Of a DNA stretch of 37,755 nt, positions 18,214 to 27,647 are shown in pieces; the first letter of the stretch is position 1; every line of letters starts with the position of its first letter. The stretch comes from Methylococcales bacterium. Its GTDB lineage: Bacteria > Pseudomonadota > Gammaproteobacteria > Methylococcales > Methylomonadaceae. Where the stretch lies: contig JAQTMV010000023.1 of assembly GCA_028714175.1 (NCBI GenBank), positions 1 to 37,755 of the forward strand. Direction: 5' to 3'. The translations under genes and the position numbers were made by a program. The notes below the pieces were generated by a model, which worked only from the letters and a program-made list of their open reading frames with translations, was not told the DNA's origin and ran no database searches.

Positions 18214-19146
18214 TTAACTCAACGCTGCTATAAATAATTCGTGATAGTGATGAACCTGTTCAGCCGTCAGCAAAAACACACCGTCGCCCCCGCGTTCAAA
18301 ATCCAGCCAGTAAAAAGGCACATCGAGGAAGGTATTTTGCAATGTTTCCGCACTACTGCCTACTTCCACAATTAAAATCCCCTGCTCCGCCAAATAATCA
18401 TCGGCATCAACCAGAATGCGCAGCACAATATCCAGCCCTGTACGTCCACCTTTAAAACCCATGTCGGGTTCCGCACGAAACTCTTCGGGTAGTTGTTCCC
18501 ATTCTTCCTGTCCCACATAGGGCGGATTACTGACGATGACATCGTATTGAGCCGCAGGCAGTTCCTGAAACAAATCAGACTGATAAAGTGCTACCGAATC
18601 GGACACCTGGTGTTTTTTAACATTAATTTCAGCGACAGACAGTGCATCCGCTGATAAGTCCACCGCATCCACCAGAGCATCAGGAAAGGCGTAAGCACAG
18701 GCTATTGCAATACAGGCACTGCCAGTACCCAAATCCAGAATGCGGTCTACCTGATCTTCATTCACCCAGGGAGAAAAGCGTTGCTCGATTAGTTCCGCGA
18801 TGGGCGATCTTGGCACCAGCACCCTGGCATCAACATAAAACGACAAGCCTGCAAAAATAGCTTCGTGGGTTAAATAAGCGGCCGGTATTCTTTCATTAAT
18901 CCGTCTATCGATTATATCGATAACAGCCTGACGTTCATTAAGCGCTAGAACGGTATCCAGATAGACTTCAGCCAGATTATAAGGCTGATAAACAGTATGC
19001 AATACCATTGCCGCCGCTTCATCAAGCGCTGTTACCGTGCCATGACCAAAACTGACCCCGGCTTGTGTAAACCGGCTGGCAGCCCAGCGAATATAATCGC
19101 GTATCGTCGATAAGGTAGTTAAAACTCCAGAGGGTGTTGTTTGCAT
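18214..19146 (-). CDS. prmB: Ribosomal protein L3 N5-glutamine methyltransferase
   Basis: A SAM-dependent methyltransferase that modifies a glutamine of ribosomal protein L3. The SAM loop [22 protein letters not shown] and the catalytic VSNPPYV motif (N-P-P-Y, typical of glutamine N5 methylases) are clear. The region [36 protein letters not shown] marks PrmB rather than PrmC. The length of 310 residues is normal. It follows the TPR lipoprotein by two bases and precedes aroC by one. Confidence 0.95.
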   Translation of the reverse strand: MQTTPSGVLTTLSTIRDYIRWAASRFTQAGVSFGHGTVTALDEAAAMVLHTVYQPYNLAEVYLDTVLALNERQAVIDIIDRRINERIPAAYLTHEAIFAGLSFYVDARVLVPRSPIAELIEQRFSPWVNEDQVDRILDLGTGSACIAIACAYAFPDALVDAVDLSADALSVAEINVKKHQVSDSVALYQSDLFQELPAAQYDVIVSNPPYVGQEEWEQLPEEFRAEPDMGFKGGRTGLDIVLRILVDADDYLAEQGILIVEVGSSAETLQNTFLDVPFYWLDFERGGDGVFLLTAEQVHHYHELFIAALS

Positions 19147-19148
19147 GA

Positions 19149-19880
19149 TTAATACTGGCCAGCCTTGGCTCTGGCTGCTTTTCCCCCTTTCAAGTCTCCC
19201 TGCATTTCCCTGGCTCTGGCTACCAGCAACCAGCTGTGTTTTTTCAGTTCAGCATCGGTAGAAGCCAGTAATGCCGCTTTTTTTGCCAGATCTTCCGCTA
19301 AACGCGGCTTTGATTGCTTTAGTCTTAATAATGCCAATTTATAATACAACGTCGCATTCCGGGGCTCTATCCTGATAGCGCGTTCAATAGTGGCTGTTGC
19401 CGCCTCAATATTTCCAGATTGGCTGTCTTGATTGGCCGCTGAAGCTAAAGCATTTACCGCCGGTGATAACGGGGCAAAAGATTCCAGAGGATGAAAAGGA
19501 GGCGGAGGAGGTGGCGCCGAAAACTCGGGTTGTGGCGCTAAAATCACTGGTTCTTGTGTTGGTTCAGACGCCGCAGGTTCTTCTTCTGGAGCAAAAGACT
19601 CTTGTTCTTGTTCTTGCTCTGGCGTAACAGGTTCAGGCTCTATTTCTATCGGCTCCGTTATCGGTCCAAACTCCTCTAGCGGTTTGGTTTTCACCGTCCC
19701 GGTAGAGTTGTCTTGATTTATTTCCGGCCTGGACGCTTTTGGTAAAGCAGGAGTCGTTTTATTATAAACAGTAGACCCTCCCCCATACACAGGGGCGGGA
19801 GGCTGAGTACCATAAAGTCCGGTGCAACCGGCAATAAAAGAAGGGAGTGAACAAATTAAAAAAAGTCGTTTAATTAACAT
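19149..19880 (-). CDS. Lipoprotein with proline/glutamate-rich linker and TPR domain
   Basis: A signal peptide ends in a lipobox (PSFIAGC), so it is a membrane-anchored lipoprotein. Next comes a linker of about 90 residues rich in Glu, Pro and Gln (PEQEQEQE, PPPPPPF). The C-terminus holds about two TPR units: NIEAATATIERAIRIEPRNATLYYKLALLRLKQSK and RLAEDLAKKAALLAS. Such proteins usually act as envelope scaffolds, but the partner is not evident. It is the first gene of the set with prmB and aroC. Function unknown beyond this. Confidence 0.8.
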   Translation of the reverse strand: MLIKRLFLICSLPSFIAGCTGLYGTQPPAPVYGGGSTVYNKTTPALPKASRPEINQDNSTGTVKTKPLEEFGPITEPIEIEPEPVTPEQEQEQESFAPEEEPAASEPTQEPVILAPQPEFSAPPPPPPFHPLESFAPLSPAVNALASAANQDSQSGNIEAATATIERAIRIEPRNATLYYKLALLRLKQSKPRLAEDLAKKAALLASTDAELKKHSWLLVARAREMQGDLKGGKAARAKAGQY

Positions 19881-20303
19881 TATGTTATTAAAGTAGATCG
19901 ATTACCCAATGCTATTCAGAATTCGGCGCCTTCAGCCCTCTACTGCTGGAGAGGACCCGGCAGAAGATATTTAAAAAAACCGACAATGATGTGCAAACGC
20001 TATAACTGACTGGTTTTCCGGAATGGATTTGCCGATAAAATGACTGTCATAGGTAAGGATTATAAAGATATTACAGACTTACTGCCAGCTTGATTCAGTC
20101 CGTTGGATTCCATGTCGCAGCATCGCTCTCATTAAGTTAAAAATTTATCAATAGCATGTAACCGCAAATTCATTAACATCGTCTCGATAAATCCATACCT
20201 GCAGGGTCAGCTGTAAATTACCTTAAAATCAAGTTAATGGCAGTGATGTCACTGCGTGAAAACGGCAATATATCGAGTCATAAAACAGGAAATATATTTT
20301 TTC
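19881..20303. other. Gap between ssb and the TPR lipoprotein gene; holds repeat copy B
   Basis: No gene is visible. 19930-20000 carries the inverted copy of the dispersed 35-bp repeat. A small palindrome, CAGTGA-TG-TCACTG, at 20241-20254 lies downstream of ssb and might help end its transcript, but no T-run follows on the minus strand. The remainder is AT-rich and should hold the promoter of the lipoprotein gene. Confidence 0.6.
19933..19998 (-). repeat. Dispersed 35-bp repeat, copy B
   Basis: On the minus strand: GTTTGCACATCATTGTCGG, T-run, AAATATCTTC, then CCTCTCCAGCAGTAGAGG. The order of core, T-run and CTC hairpin matches copy A at 12402-12465. The core spans about 19969-19998 and the hairpin about 19937-19954. 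Confidence 0.75.
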
Positions 20304-20798
20304 CTAGAACGGTATATCATCGTCAAAATCATCATAAGCGGGAGGTGACGGCGGCATGACCCCGGAATTATTTTGCTGCGCTGGTTGCTGGGATGGATAT
20401 GCGGGCTTGGACGATGGCGCGGAATATCCCGCTTGCGACTGATCACCGGTAAAGCTGGTAGTGCCCCCACTGCGGCTGTCTAACATATGCATTTCTGTGG
20501 CAATAATTTCGGTAGTATAGCGATCCTGACCATCCTGGCCTTGCCATTTACGCGTTTGTAAACGCCCTTCTACATAAATTTGACTGCCTTTTTTTAAGTA
20601 TTCACCCGCTATTTCAGCCAAACGATTAAAAAATACCACTCTATGCCATTCTGTGGAATCTTTTCTTTCACCCGTTTGCTTATCTTTCCATCTAAAATTT
20701 GTAGCCAATGTTATATTCGTCACAGCACCCCCCGTCGGCATATAACGAATTTCAGGATCTGCGCCCAGTCTCCCGATTAAAGTAACTTTATTAAGCAT
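20304..20798 (-). CDS. ssb: Single-stranded DNA-binding protein
   Basis: An OB-fold protein of 164 residues that coats single-stranded DNA as a tetramer. N-terminal [23 protein letters not shown], then [38 protein letters not shown], are canonical. A Gln/Pro/Ser-rich linker leads to the acidic tip DFDDDIPF, which binds partner proteins. AGGAGA precedes ATG 20798. It is a single-gene unit with AT-rich flanks. Confidence 0.97.
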   Translation of the reverse strand: MLNKVTLIGRLGADPEIRYMPTGGAVTNITLATNFRWKDKQTGERKDSTEWHRVVFFNRLAEIAGEYLKKGSQIYVEGRLQTRKWQGQDGQDRYTTEIIATEMHMLDSRSGGTTSFTGDQSQAGYSAPSSKPAYPSQQPAQQNNSGVMPPSPPAYDDFDDDIPF

Positions 20799-21114
20799 AT
20801 GTTCTCCTGGAAATTTTTCAGTTCAATGATAATTAACTATGTAGGCATATAGTACGCGAACGCGCCCTATTATTTATAAAATATAAAATATATGAATCAA
20901 TTGTTTAGCAGAATCAATAACCTTACCAGATCTGATGATCGCCAGTTCTCATCTGCATAATTTATATTACCACCCTTCCTAAGGTAAAATTATGTACATC
21001 ATAAGTATTTTGGATAAACATTTTACCATTAACGCAGAATCAGCGATTCTTCCTATCTGATTAGGTATTACTTTTATGCAGGTTCAGCACCCGGAAAAAT
21101 AAGCGGCAAAAATT
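20799..21114. other. AT-rich gap upstream of ssb, nothing assigned
   Basis: This stretch should contain the ssb promoter (minus strand). I see AT-rich runs around 20870-20900 and no repeat, RNA or ORF that I can support. uvrA, the common divergent neighbour of ssb, is not here. Confidence 0.5.
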
Positions 21115-21957
21115 TCATTTGATTAACTCAATATAGCCGTCTTTAAAGCCGGGATAGCGAAATTCATAACCCAACGCTTTTAATCGTTGATTATTACAAC
21201 GTTTATTCAACACACAATAATTGTCGGCACTTTTAACCGTAGGCCGTTGACAGTTCATGCGTTTAGCCAGCCATGACATCACTTCCCACATCGGTGCAGG
21301 ATCATCATCACTGGCTAAATAACATTGCTCCAAAGCGATACCCGCCAAGCGGCGTTCCAGTAAAAATGCCAACACGCCAATACAATCTCGCTGATGAATG
21401 CGGTTAGTATAATAAGGTGGATTTTGTTGGATAACGGGTGCCTGCATAGCCATCCTTAACAGGTACTCGCGGCCTGGGCCGTAAATGCCGGAAAAACGTA
21501 CGACGATATTACCGGTGTCTAAATCCTTCAGTTTTTGTTCTGCCTGCCAGATGAGTTGACTGGTGATATGTTCGGGTTGCGCAATGGAATCTTCATCTAC
21601 CCATTCACCTTGCGATTGACCATAGACACTGGTTGAAGACACAAAAAACCAGTGGGGATTATAACCCGCTAGTGAAAATTTATTGAGCAGATTATTCAAT
21701 CCTGATTCATATATATTGCGATAACTTTCTTCATTACGGCCGTCAGGCGAAACAATAAAAAACAGGAAATCAAAATCCAGGGGCAAGTCTTCAAGGTCTA
21801 AAGGTGAAGTTATATCGGCAGTGAAATAATCAACATTACGGCTATAGGGTTCCGGTGAATTCCGTTTTAATCCGGTTACCTGGTGACCATTGGCGGACAG
21901 GACATGCGCCAGCTGCGTCCCTATAGCGCCGCACCCGATAATTAAAATTTTTGCCAT
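21115..21957 (-). CDS. NAD(P)-dependent epimerase/SDR family protein, YeeZ-like
   Basis: An extended short-chain dehydrogenase fold. The N-terminal Rossmann loop is IIGCGAIGTQLAHVL. VSSTSVYGQSQGEWVDED carries the SSTSVYG motif typical of nucleotide-sugar epimerase-like proteins such as YeeZ. At 280 residues it is in the YeeZ size range. The substrate is unknown; the canonical YxxxK pair is not obvious. ssb lies downstream on the same strand more than 300 bases away, and the DUF523 gene lies 93 bases upstream, so this may be a single-gene unit. Confidence 0.8.
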   Translation of the reverse strand: MAKILIIGCGAIGTQLAHVLSANGHQVTGLKRNSPEPYSRNVDYFTADITSPLDLEDLPLDFDFLFFIVSPDGRNEESYRNIYESGLNNLLNKFSLAGYNPHWFFVSSTSVYGQSQGEWVDEDSIAQPEHITSQLIWQAEQKLKDLDTGNIVVRFSGIYGPGREYLLRMAMQAPVIQQNPPYYTNRIHQRDCIGVLAFLLERRLAGIALEQCYLASDDDPAPMWEVMSWLAKRMNCQRPTVKSADNYCVLNKRCNNQRLKALGYEFRYPGFKDGYIELIK

Positions 21958-22050
21958 GAGTTATAAAAGTTTTTTAACAAAATGAAAAATGATAAATTCG
22001 GTTATCCTAATCTTCGCAGCAAGTAAGTATTACAATGTTTTTTACACCGC

Positions 22051-22986
22051 TTACAAATGATTAATGAGTTGCAATTCCTGTGGATAAGGCGACATGTAAT
22101 AAGACTCTTCTATATAAGGGTCAGGGGATTTACGGAAATGATGTTTAAGCAAGGTCAAGGGTACAATCAATGGTATTTCACCCGCACGATAACGCTCGAT
22201 AATTTCGCACAGCTCTGCCTTGTCATCGGCGCTTAACTCTTTTTTTAAGTAACCCTGGATATGTTGCAACACATTAACATGGTTACTGCGTCTAACAACT
22301 GTTTTAAGGGTATTCATGAGCATTAAAATATATTTTTCAGCAACCTCCAGCAGATTATCTTTGGTTAAACCCGCTAATAATTGCCCCATCTCATGATAAT
22401 CGGCATGACTCATAATGATAAGTTTGTGACGGGCATGAAAACGTGTGAGGCTTTGGGCTGAAAGACCTTCCGCCAACATCTGTTGCCATCGATAGAGCAC
22501 ATAAACACGCTGGATAAAATTCTCGCGCAATCCCGGATCGCCCAGACGGCCTTCTTCTTCTACCGGCATCAGTGGGTTATTGCGCATCATTTCCTGTGCA
22601 TAAATACCGAAACCATTCCTTTGCGGCTGTCCTCCCACGTAAACCTTGACCCGCTCCCTACCGCAACTGGGCGAATCCTTTTTCAAAATGTAACCGCATA
22701 ACCCGGCATGGCTATCTTTTTGTTGAACTGCATAATCGCGCAAACGGTCTGTCACATCCAGTTTCGGATCTTTAATGCCGACACAGCGTATTGCATTGTC
22801 GATTTTTACCAGATGAATGGTAGGCCGGGGTATGCCTAAACCGATTGCCACTTCCGGGCAAAAGGGATGGAATTCAAAATATTCACTGAGGGTGCCAACA
22901 ATGTAGGCATCGAGTTTGTGTCCACCATCAAAACGTACCTGTTGACCGAGTAAACAACTGCTAATACCGATAGGAATTTTTTTCAT
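22051..22986 (-). CDS. DUF523-DUF1722 fusion protein (YbgA-related)
   Basis: Two domains. The N-terminal DUF523 half has conserved cysteines in GISSCLLG (C11) and KKDSPSCGRERVKVY. The C-terminal DUF1722 half, from about residue 190, carries LTRFHARHKLIIMSHADYHEMGQLLAG and matches E. coli YbgA. Biochemical function is not established. In E. coli ybgA adjoins phr; here phrB lies about 1.2 kb away on the other strand, so a link to DNA repair by light is suggested by context only. The 311-residue length is normal for the fusion. Confidence 0.88.
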   Translation of the reverse strand: MKKIPIGISSCLLGQQVRFDGGHKLDAYIVGTLSEYFEFHPFCPEVAIGLGIPRPTIHLVKIDNAIRCVGIKDPKLDVTDRLRDYAVQQKDSHAGLCGYILKKDSPSCGRERVKVYVGGQPQRNGFGIYAQEMMRNNPLMPVEEEGRLGDPGLRENFIQRVYVLYRWQQMLAEGLSAQSLTRFHARHKLIIMSHADYHEMGQLLAGLTKDNLLEVAEKYILMLMNTLKTVVRRSNHVNVLQHIQGYLKKELSADDKAELCEIIERYRAGEIPLIVPLTLLKHHFRKSPDPYIEESYYMSPYPQELQLINHL

Positions 22987-22998
22987 TATGTTTATTAA

Positions 22999-23415
22999 TA
23001 TGTATTCAAGTTTTTTTCGACTTTATTAACTGTATTGCTGCTGATTTTCTTTTTATTTGGGCCTATCATCACGCCCTTCGTGACCGGGCGTTGGACTCAA
23101 CACCCATTTTACTTTGCTATTTTGGTGTTAATGGTAGCTGTAATGTTTTTACTGCTGCTATGGAGCTTGAAGCAACAACGTTATTCCAATTCTTTTATCT
23201 TGTGTCTGATCTCTTTGTTTATAGTATTGATAGGTCTGGTCAGTAGTAACTATCCCTACATAATCCCCGGAGTTATGACGATGCATGCAGCAGCTTCCTC
23301 CACTAGGACACTGGAATTTATGCTTTATGCAGTGGGCGGGTTACTACCATTAATGTTGTTCTATAACGGCTATCAATATCATGTACTGAAAGAGCAAGTT
23401 ACTGAAAATCATTGA
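22999..23415 (+). pseudogene. cydB: cydB fragment (cytochrome bd oxidase subunit II, C-terminal part)
   Basis: The frame reads hydrophobic helices ending with SSNYPYIIPGVMTMHAAASS and MLYAVGGLLPLMLFYNGYQYHV, matching the last third of CydB/AppC. No start codon fits: the frame opens after a stop at 22996 and runs from the start region of the DUF523 gene, with only a TTG at 23035. About 140 residues remain of the usual 330-380, and no cydA is nearby. It is therefore a truncated remnant, though the remaining part has no internal stop. Confidence 0.8.
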
Positions 23416-23706
23416 ACTATATTATCCTAAATAACATAAGTATGTTTCGCAAACGTGACCGATCAAAGGATATTTATCAAAAAAATATAACACCGATTTG
23501 AGAAAGTTAGATTAATAACAATAACAATCAATTACTTAAGTATGACAAAGGTAATGGTTTATTTGCCAGCCAATATAAACTGTTTGGTTATATTTGATTT
23601 AGCTCCGTGCCGCATTAAAGTCATGCAATAATTTGACTCTTTTTGAATTCGTGTAAAATTGGATATACATTTTTTATTCCAGAATTTTTATGCTCCACCA
23701 CTTCTT

Positions 23707-24144
23707 ATGACATTTAAAATCCTTTTTTATATAATTATTATCATGTTCAGTACAGCAAATCAGGCGTATTCAAAATTAGAAAAAAAATTGCCGCCCTGTA
23801 GAAATAGTCCCAACTGTGTTTCCAGCCAGGCGGAAGATGCCAAGCATTTTATCGAACCCTTTAAAATCAGTGATTCCCCTGAAAAAGCATGGGATGCATT
23901 AAAAAAAGCCATTGACAACCATAGTCGCATGATTATTACCCATGAAACTGATGATACGCTTCATGCCGAAGCAACCAGCCTGGTTTTTGGCTTTGTTGAT
24001 GATATTAACGTGATTCTTGATACTGATACGAATCTCATCCATATCCGTTCTGCCTCACGCACTGGTCATAGTGATTTCGGGGTTAATCGCAAACGTATAG
24101 AAGCGCTACGTATGCAATTGCAAAAAGCTCATGTGATAGATTGA
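23707..24144 (+). CDS. DUF1499 family protein, exported
   Basis: An N-terminal hydrophobic signal (FKILFYIIIIMFSTANQAYS) precedes a soluble domain of about 125 residues. PPCRNSPNCVSSQ and the later LVFGFVDDINVILD and HIRSASRTGHSDFGVNRKRIEALR are the DUF1499 hallmarks. Function of the family is unknown. ATG 23707 places the signal directly at the start; an upstream in-frame ATG at 23659 is less likely. phrB follows on the same strand 67 bases downstream, so the two may be co-transcribed. Confidence 0.88.
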   Translation: MTFKILFYIIIIMFSTANQAYSKLEKKLPPCRNSPNCVSSQAEDAKHFIEPFKISDSPEKAWDALKKAIDNHSRMIITHETDDTLHAEATSLVFGFVDDINVILDTDTNLIHIRSASRTGHSDFGVNRKRIEALRMQLQKAHVID

Positions 24145-24211
24145 GTGCTCAGCATACACAGTGCCTGAGATTGCTTATAAAACCACTTTGCCCTTACTTC
24201 CGAAGCTGTAA

Positions 24212-25588
24212 ATGACCTCATACGCAAGCTCATTGTTTATCTTTCGCCGTGATTTGCGTTTGCATGACAATACAGCGCTTAATGAAGCTTTACGTCTATC
24301 CAGACAGGTGTTGCCCTGTTTTATTTTTGATCCCAGGCAAATAGAGCCACATCCTTATCAGAGCAAACCGGCACTGCATTTTATGTTGCAGTCCATCAGT
24401 GATCTTCAGCAGCAATTGCAGACAGCAGGCGGTAGGCTTGGTCTTTATCATGCCTTGCCTGTGCAGGTTATACGTAGAGTGTTAGAGCTACAGCATATTC
24501 AAGCCGTATTTATCAATCGCGATTATACGCCTTTCAGCCGGCGGCGTGATGATGAGCTGGCTGATGTCTGCCAAAAATTGGGAATAAGCTTGCACATCCT
24601 GACAGACGCGCTGCTTAACGAACCTGAACAGGCAGTCAAAAGCGATCAAACGCCCTACAAGGTTTTTACCGCGTTTTATAACAATGCCAGACCATTTCCA
24701 GTCGCATTGCCGCAAGCATTAACAAGTAAGAACTTTTTGTCTCCAGCGTCTGATTTTACAGTCGATCAGCTTCATTTATCGTTGGCTGAAGTAAAACGAA
24801 ACTCCATTCAAGGTGGCCGTAAACACGCTCTCACCATACTCGATCAGCTCAATAAGCATGCGGATTATCAGAATACGCGCTATTTTCCTGCGCTGGCTGC
24901 GACCAGCAAACTTTCTGCGCATCTAAAGTTTGGCACTTGTTCAGTGCGGGAAGTGTATTATGCAATCATCGAGCGACTCGGCAGCGGACATCCTCTATTA
25001 AGACAATTGTACTGGCGCGATTTTTTCACCCATATCGCTTATCATTATCCACGGGTTTTCGGCCGTCCGTTTCTGGAAAAATTTGCTGATCTGCAATGGG
25101 ACAATAACCGCGATTATTTCAGAGCCTGGTGCGAGGGTAAAACCGGTTTTCCAATTGTCGATGCCGGAATGCGTGAATTGAACGCCACCGGCTTTATGCA
25201 CAATCGGCTGAGAATGATAGTCGCATCTTTTCTGGTCAAAGATTTACATATCAGCTGGCGTTGGGGCGAGCGTTATTTTGCCCAACATCTGGTCGATTAT
25301 GATCCCTGTGTCAATAACGGCAATTGGCAGTGGGCAGCATCGACCGGCTGTGATGCCCAACCTTATTTCAGGATATTTAATCCCTGGCTACAGCAACAAA
25401 AATTCGATTCCGAGTGCCGGTATATTTATCGCTGGATACCCGAACTTAAAACGTTTTCGCCTAAAACCATCCATCAATGGCATAAAAAACATCGTGATTG
25501 CAATTATCCCGCACCGATTATTGATCATGCCCGTGAGAGCAAAATAACCAAGGCGTGGTTTAAGGAATCAATCGCCACACAGTTATAG
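24212..25588 (+). CDS. phrB: Deoxyribodipyrimidine photolyase, class I
   Basis: Repairs UV cyclobutane pyrimidine dimers with blue light, using FAD and an antenna pigment. The N-terminal antenna domain opens LFIFRRDLRLHDNTALNEAL. The FAD domain has QLYWRDFFTHI, GFPIVDAGMRELNATGFMHNRLRMI and NNGNWQWAASTGCDAQPYFRIFNPWLQ, all family signatures. The 458-residue length is standard. The start at 24212 has no striking ribosome site but begins directly at the domain. The DUF1499 gene precedes it. Confidence 0.95.
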   Translation: MTSYASSLFIFRRDLRLHDNTALNEALRLSRQVLPCFIFDPRQIEPHPYQSKPALHFMLQSISDLQQQLQTAGGRLGLYHALPVQVIRRVLELQHIQAVFINRDYTPFSRRRDDELADVCQKLGISLHILTDALLNEPEQAVKSDQTPYKVFTAFYNNARPFPVALPQALTSKNFLSPASDFTVDQLHLSLAEVKRNSIQGGRKHALTILDQLNKHADYQNTRYFPALAATSKLSAHLKFGTCSVREVYYAIIERLGSGHPLLRQLYWRDFFTHIAYHYPRVFGRPFLEKFADLQWDNNRDYFRAWCEGKTGFPIVDAGMRELNATGFMHNRLRMIVASFLVKDLHISWRWGERYFAQHLVDYDPCVNNGNWQWAASTGCDAQPYFRIFNPWLQQQKFDSECRYIYRWIPELKTFSPKTIHQWHKKHRDCNYPAPIIDHARESKITKAWFKESIATQL

Positions 25589-25639
25589 ATTAGGTGGATG
25601 CACGTTGTTTATCTCATTCACGCCAGCTTAAAGCAAAAA

Positions 25640-25733
25640 CACTACGAAGAAACGAAACACAATAAGAAAAAGCTAAATTAAAAAATATCATCCCTAAAAA
25701 CTTCGTGTTCTTCATGTCTTCGTGGTTTATCAA
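25640..25733. repeat. Inverted repeat between phrB and moeA
   Basis: CACTACGAAGAAACGAAACAC (about 25641) faces CTTCGTGTTCTTCATGTCTTCGTGG (about 25702-25726) as an imperfect inverted repeat. It lies between two convergent genes and could end both transcripts. A related ACGAAGAACAC/CTTCGTGG pair occurs at about 36870-36925. Confidence 0.55.
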
Positions 25734-25747
25734 AAAATTATCATCCC

Positions 25748-27007
25748 TTAAAATAACCCCGCAAAAGGCTGAACCTTGACCCATTCACCCGCCTTAATGC
25801 TGGAACTCACATGATCAAGAATAATAAACGCATTCGCCAGACTCATCGAACTTAAAATACCCGAGCCTTGCTGACCGGTGGTTTTAACTGTCCACTCACC
25901 GCTGTTATCCTGCTCGATAATGCCTCTGAGAATTTCGGTGCGCCCAGGTTTTTTGCGCAGGTTCTGGGTTGCTCGTGCTAAAAAAACCGGCGCTATGGGT
26001 TTATTAGTGATGCCTGACATTTTTTCCAGCGCGGGTATGACAAACTGATAAAAAGTCACCATCACTGCGACCGGATTACCCGGCAGGCCAAAGAATGCAG
26101 CGTTATTGATGTTGCCAAAGGCCAAAGGTCTGCCGGGTTTTATCGCAACTTTCCAGAACTCAATCTGACCGGATGCCTGTAATGCAGTTTTAGTGTAATC
26201 AGCCTCGCCGACTGAAACGCCACCCGTGGAAATAATCACATCGGCATAGCCGCTGGCTTCATGAAAACTTTTCAGCAACGATGCCGGATCATCTTCCAGA
26301 ATCCCCAGATTGATGACGTCAATACCGGGCAGGTCTAATGCCGCTAACAAACTGTAACGGTTGCTGTCATAAATACCCCCTGCACAGGGTGTAGTGCCAA
26401 GACCGGACACTTCGTTGCCGGTTGAAGCAATGGCAACCTTCAATTTTCTGCTGACGCTGATTTCAGCAATACCCAAAGAGGCCATTAAACCAATATCCGG
26501 CGGGGTTAAACATTTACCCGGATGCAATATGGTGTGTCCCTGCTGAATATCCTCGCCCGCCTTGCGAATATTTTGTCCGGTTATATGTCGGGCATCAATT
26601 TCAATGACATTATCATATAACACTGCATGTTCCTGCATGATAACGACATCGAGCCCCTCGGGAACAGACGCTCCAGTCATTATACGCAGGCATTGCCCTG
26701 GTTTTATTTCGCCGCTATAAGGCATTCCGGCAAAGGCGTGACCGATTATTTCAAGTCTGCATTCACCCTGGACAGGAAGATCGGAAGAACGCATGGCATA
26801 ACCATCGACGGCAGAATTGGTATGAGGCGGTACATTGAAAGCTGCAATGACCGGCTCATAAAGTGTGCGGCCATTAGCCGTTTCGATATTTAAGCGTTCA
26901 TAGCCACAGATAGCAGAAACATCCGATAAAATCTGTGACAATGCGTCCTTAACAGAGATCAGACCGGGTTCATATATATCTGTACAACTGGGCTCTGGAT
27001 TATTCAT
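25748..27007 (-). CDS. moeA: Molybdopterin molybdenumtransferase
   Basis: Inserts molybdenum into adenylylated molybdopterin to make Moco. Visible motifs: NSAVDGYAMRSSD near the N-terminus, IMTGASVPEGLDVVIMQE, and the MoCF-like STGGVSVGEADY and GLPGNPVAVMVTF in the central domain. The length of 419 residues is normal. It overlaps thiE by eight bases, giving a thiD-thiE-moeA unit, an unusual but not rare gene mix. No moaA or other Moco gene is in the window. Confidence 0.95.
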   Translation of the reverse strand: MNNPEPSCTDIYEPGLISVKDALSQILSDVSAICGYERLNIETANGRTLYEPVIAAFNVPPHTNSAVDGYAMRSSDLPVQGECRLEIIGHAFAGMPYSGEIKPGQCLRIMTGASVPEGLDVVIMQEHAVLYDNVIEIDARHITGQNIRKAGEDIQQGHTILHPGKCLTPPDIGLMASLGIAEISVSRKLKVAIASTGNEVSGLGTTPCAGGIYDSNRYSLLAALDLPGIDVINLGILEDDPASLLKSFHEASGYADVIISTGGVSVGEADYTKTALQASGQIEFWKVAIKPGRPLAFGNINNAAFFGLPGNPVAVMVTFYQFVIPALEKMSGITNKPIAPVFLARATQNLRKKPGRTEILRGIIEQDNSGEWTVKTTGQQGSGILSSMSLANAFIILDHVSSSIKAGEWVKVQPFAGLF

Positions 27008-27647
27008 TTTCGGGCGCTGCTATACGATTCTGGCGATTAAATAATGGCTGATAAGATCGAGCCGATTGTTCCGGTTGGTTGTCAAATAACCCCCCGATGA
27101 CCGCCAACAAATCGGCTCCGGCTGCCAGTAATTGCGCACCATTTTCCGGCAGAATGCCGCCTATGGCGACAATCGGGATATTCAGTAACAGTTTAGCTTT
27201 TTGCAGTGTCTCAATCTTCGCTGGTGCAGCCAGTGGTTTTGATGAAGAGGGAAAAAATCTCCCGAAAGCCGCATAAGTAGCCCCCTGCCCTTCTGCATCC
27301 TGTGCCCGCTCAACAAAGTTATAACAGGAAACGCCGATGATGGCATCATCACCTAAACACTTTCTTGCCTGCGCAATAGCACCGTCTTCCTTGCCGATAT
27401 GGACACCATCCGCGCCTGCCTTCGCAGCCAGCTCAATATCGTCGTTAATAATCAGCGGGACGTCGTGCTGATGGCAGATTTTAACCAGCTCTCGCGCAAG
27501 CAAGAGGGCGTCAGCCGGGTTTTTATCCCGATACTGCACGACCACTGCGCCACCTCTGATTGCAGCGATGACTTCATTAATAATCGTATCGCCGGATTTA
27601 TTATCCGTCTGGGTAATGGCATAAAGTCCGTATGCCGGAAATCTCAT
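27000..27647 (-). CDS. thiE: Thiamine-phosphate synthase
   Basis: A TIM-barrel enzyme that couples HMP-pyrophosphate and thiazole phosphate to thiamine monophosphate. The motifs VVQYRDKN, LIINDDIELAAKAGADGVHIGKED, IIGVSCYN and ATYAAFGRFFPSSSK are all present. The 215-residue length is typical. It overlaps thiD upstream by four bases and moeA downstream by eight, so the three are translationally coupled. I looked for a TPP riboswitch upstream of thiD and found none. Confidence 0.95.
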   Translation of the reverse strand: MRFPAYGLYAITQTDNKSGDTIINEVIAAIRGGAVVVQYRDKNPADALLLARELVKICHQHDVPLIINDDIELAAKAGADGVHIGKEDGAIAQARKCLGDDAIIGVSCYNFVERAQDAEGQGATYAAFGRFFPSSSKPLAAPAKIETLQKAKLLLNIPIVAIGGILPENGAQLLAAGADLLAVIGGLFDNQPEQSARSYQPLFNRQNRIAAPENE

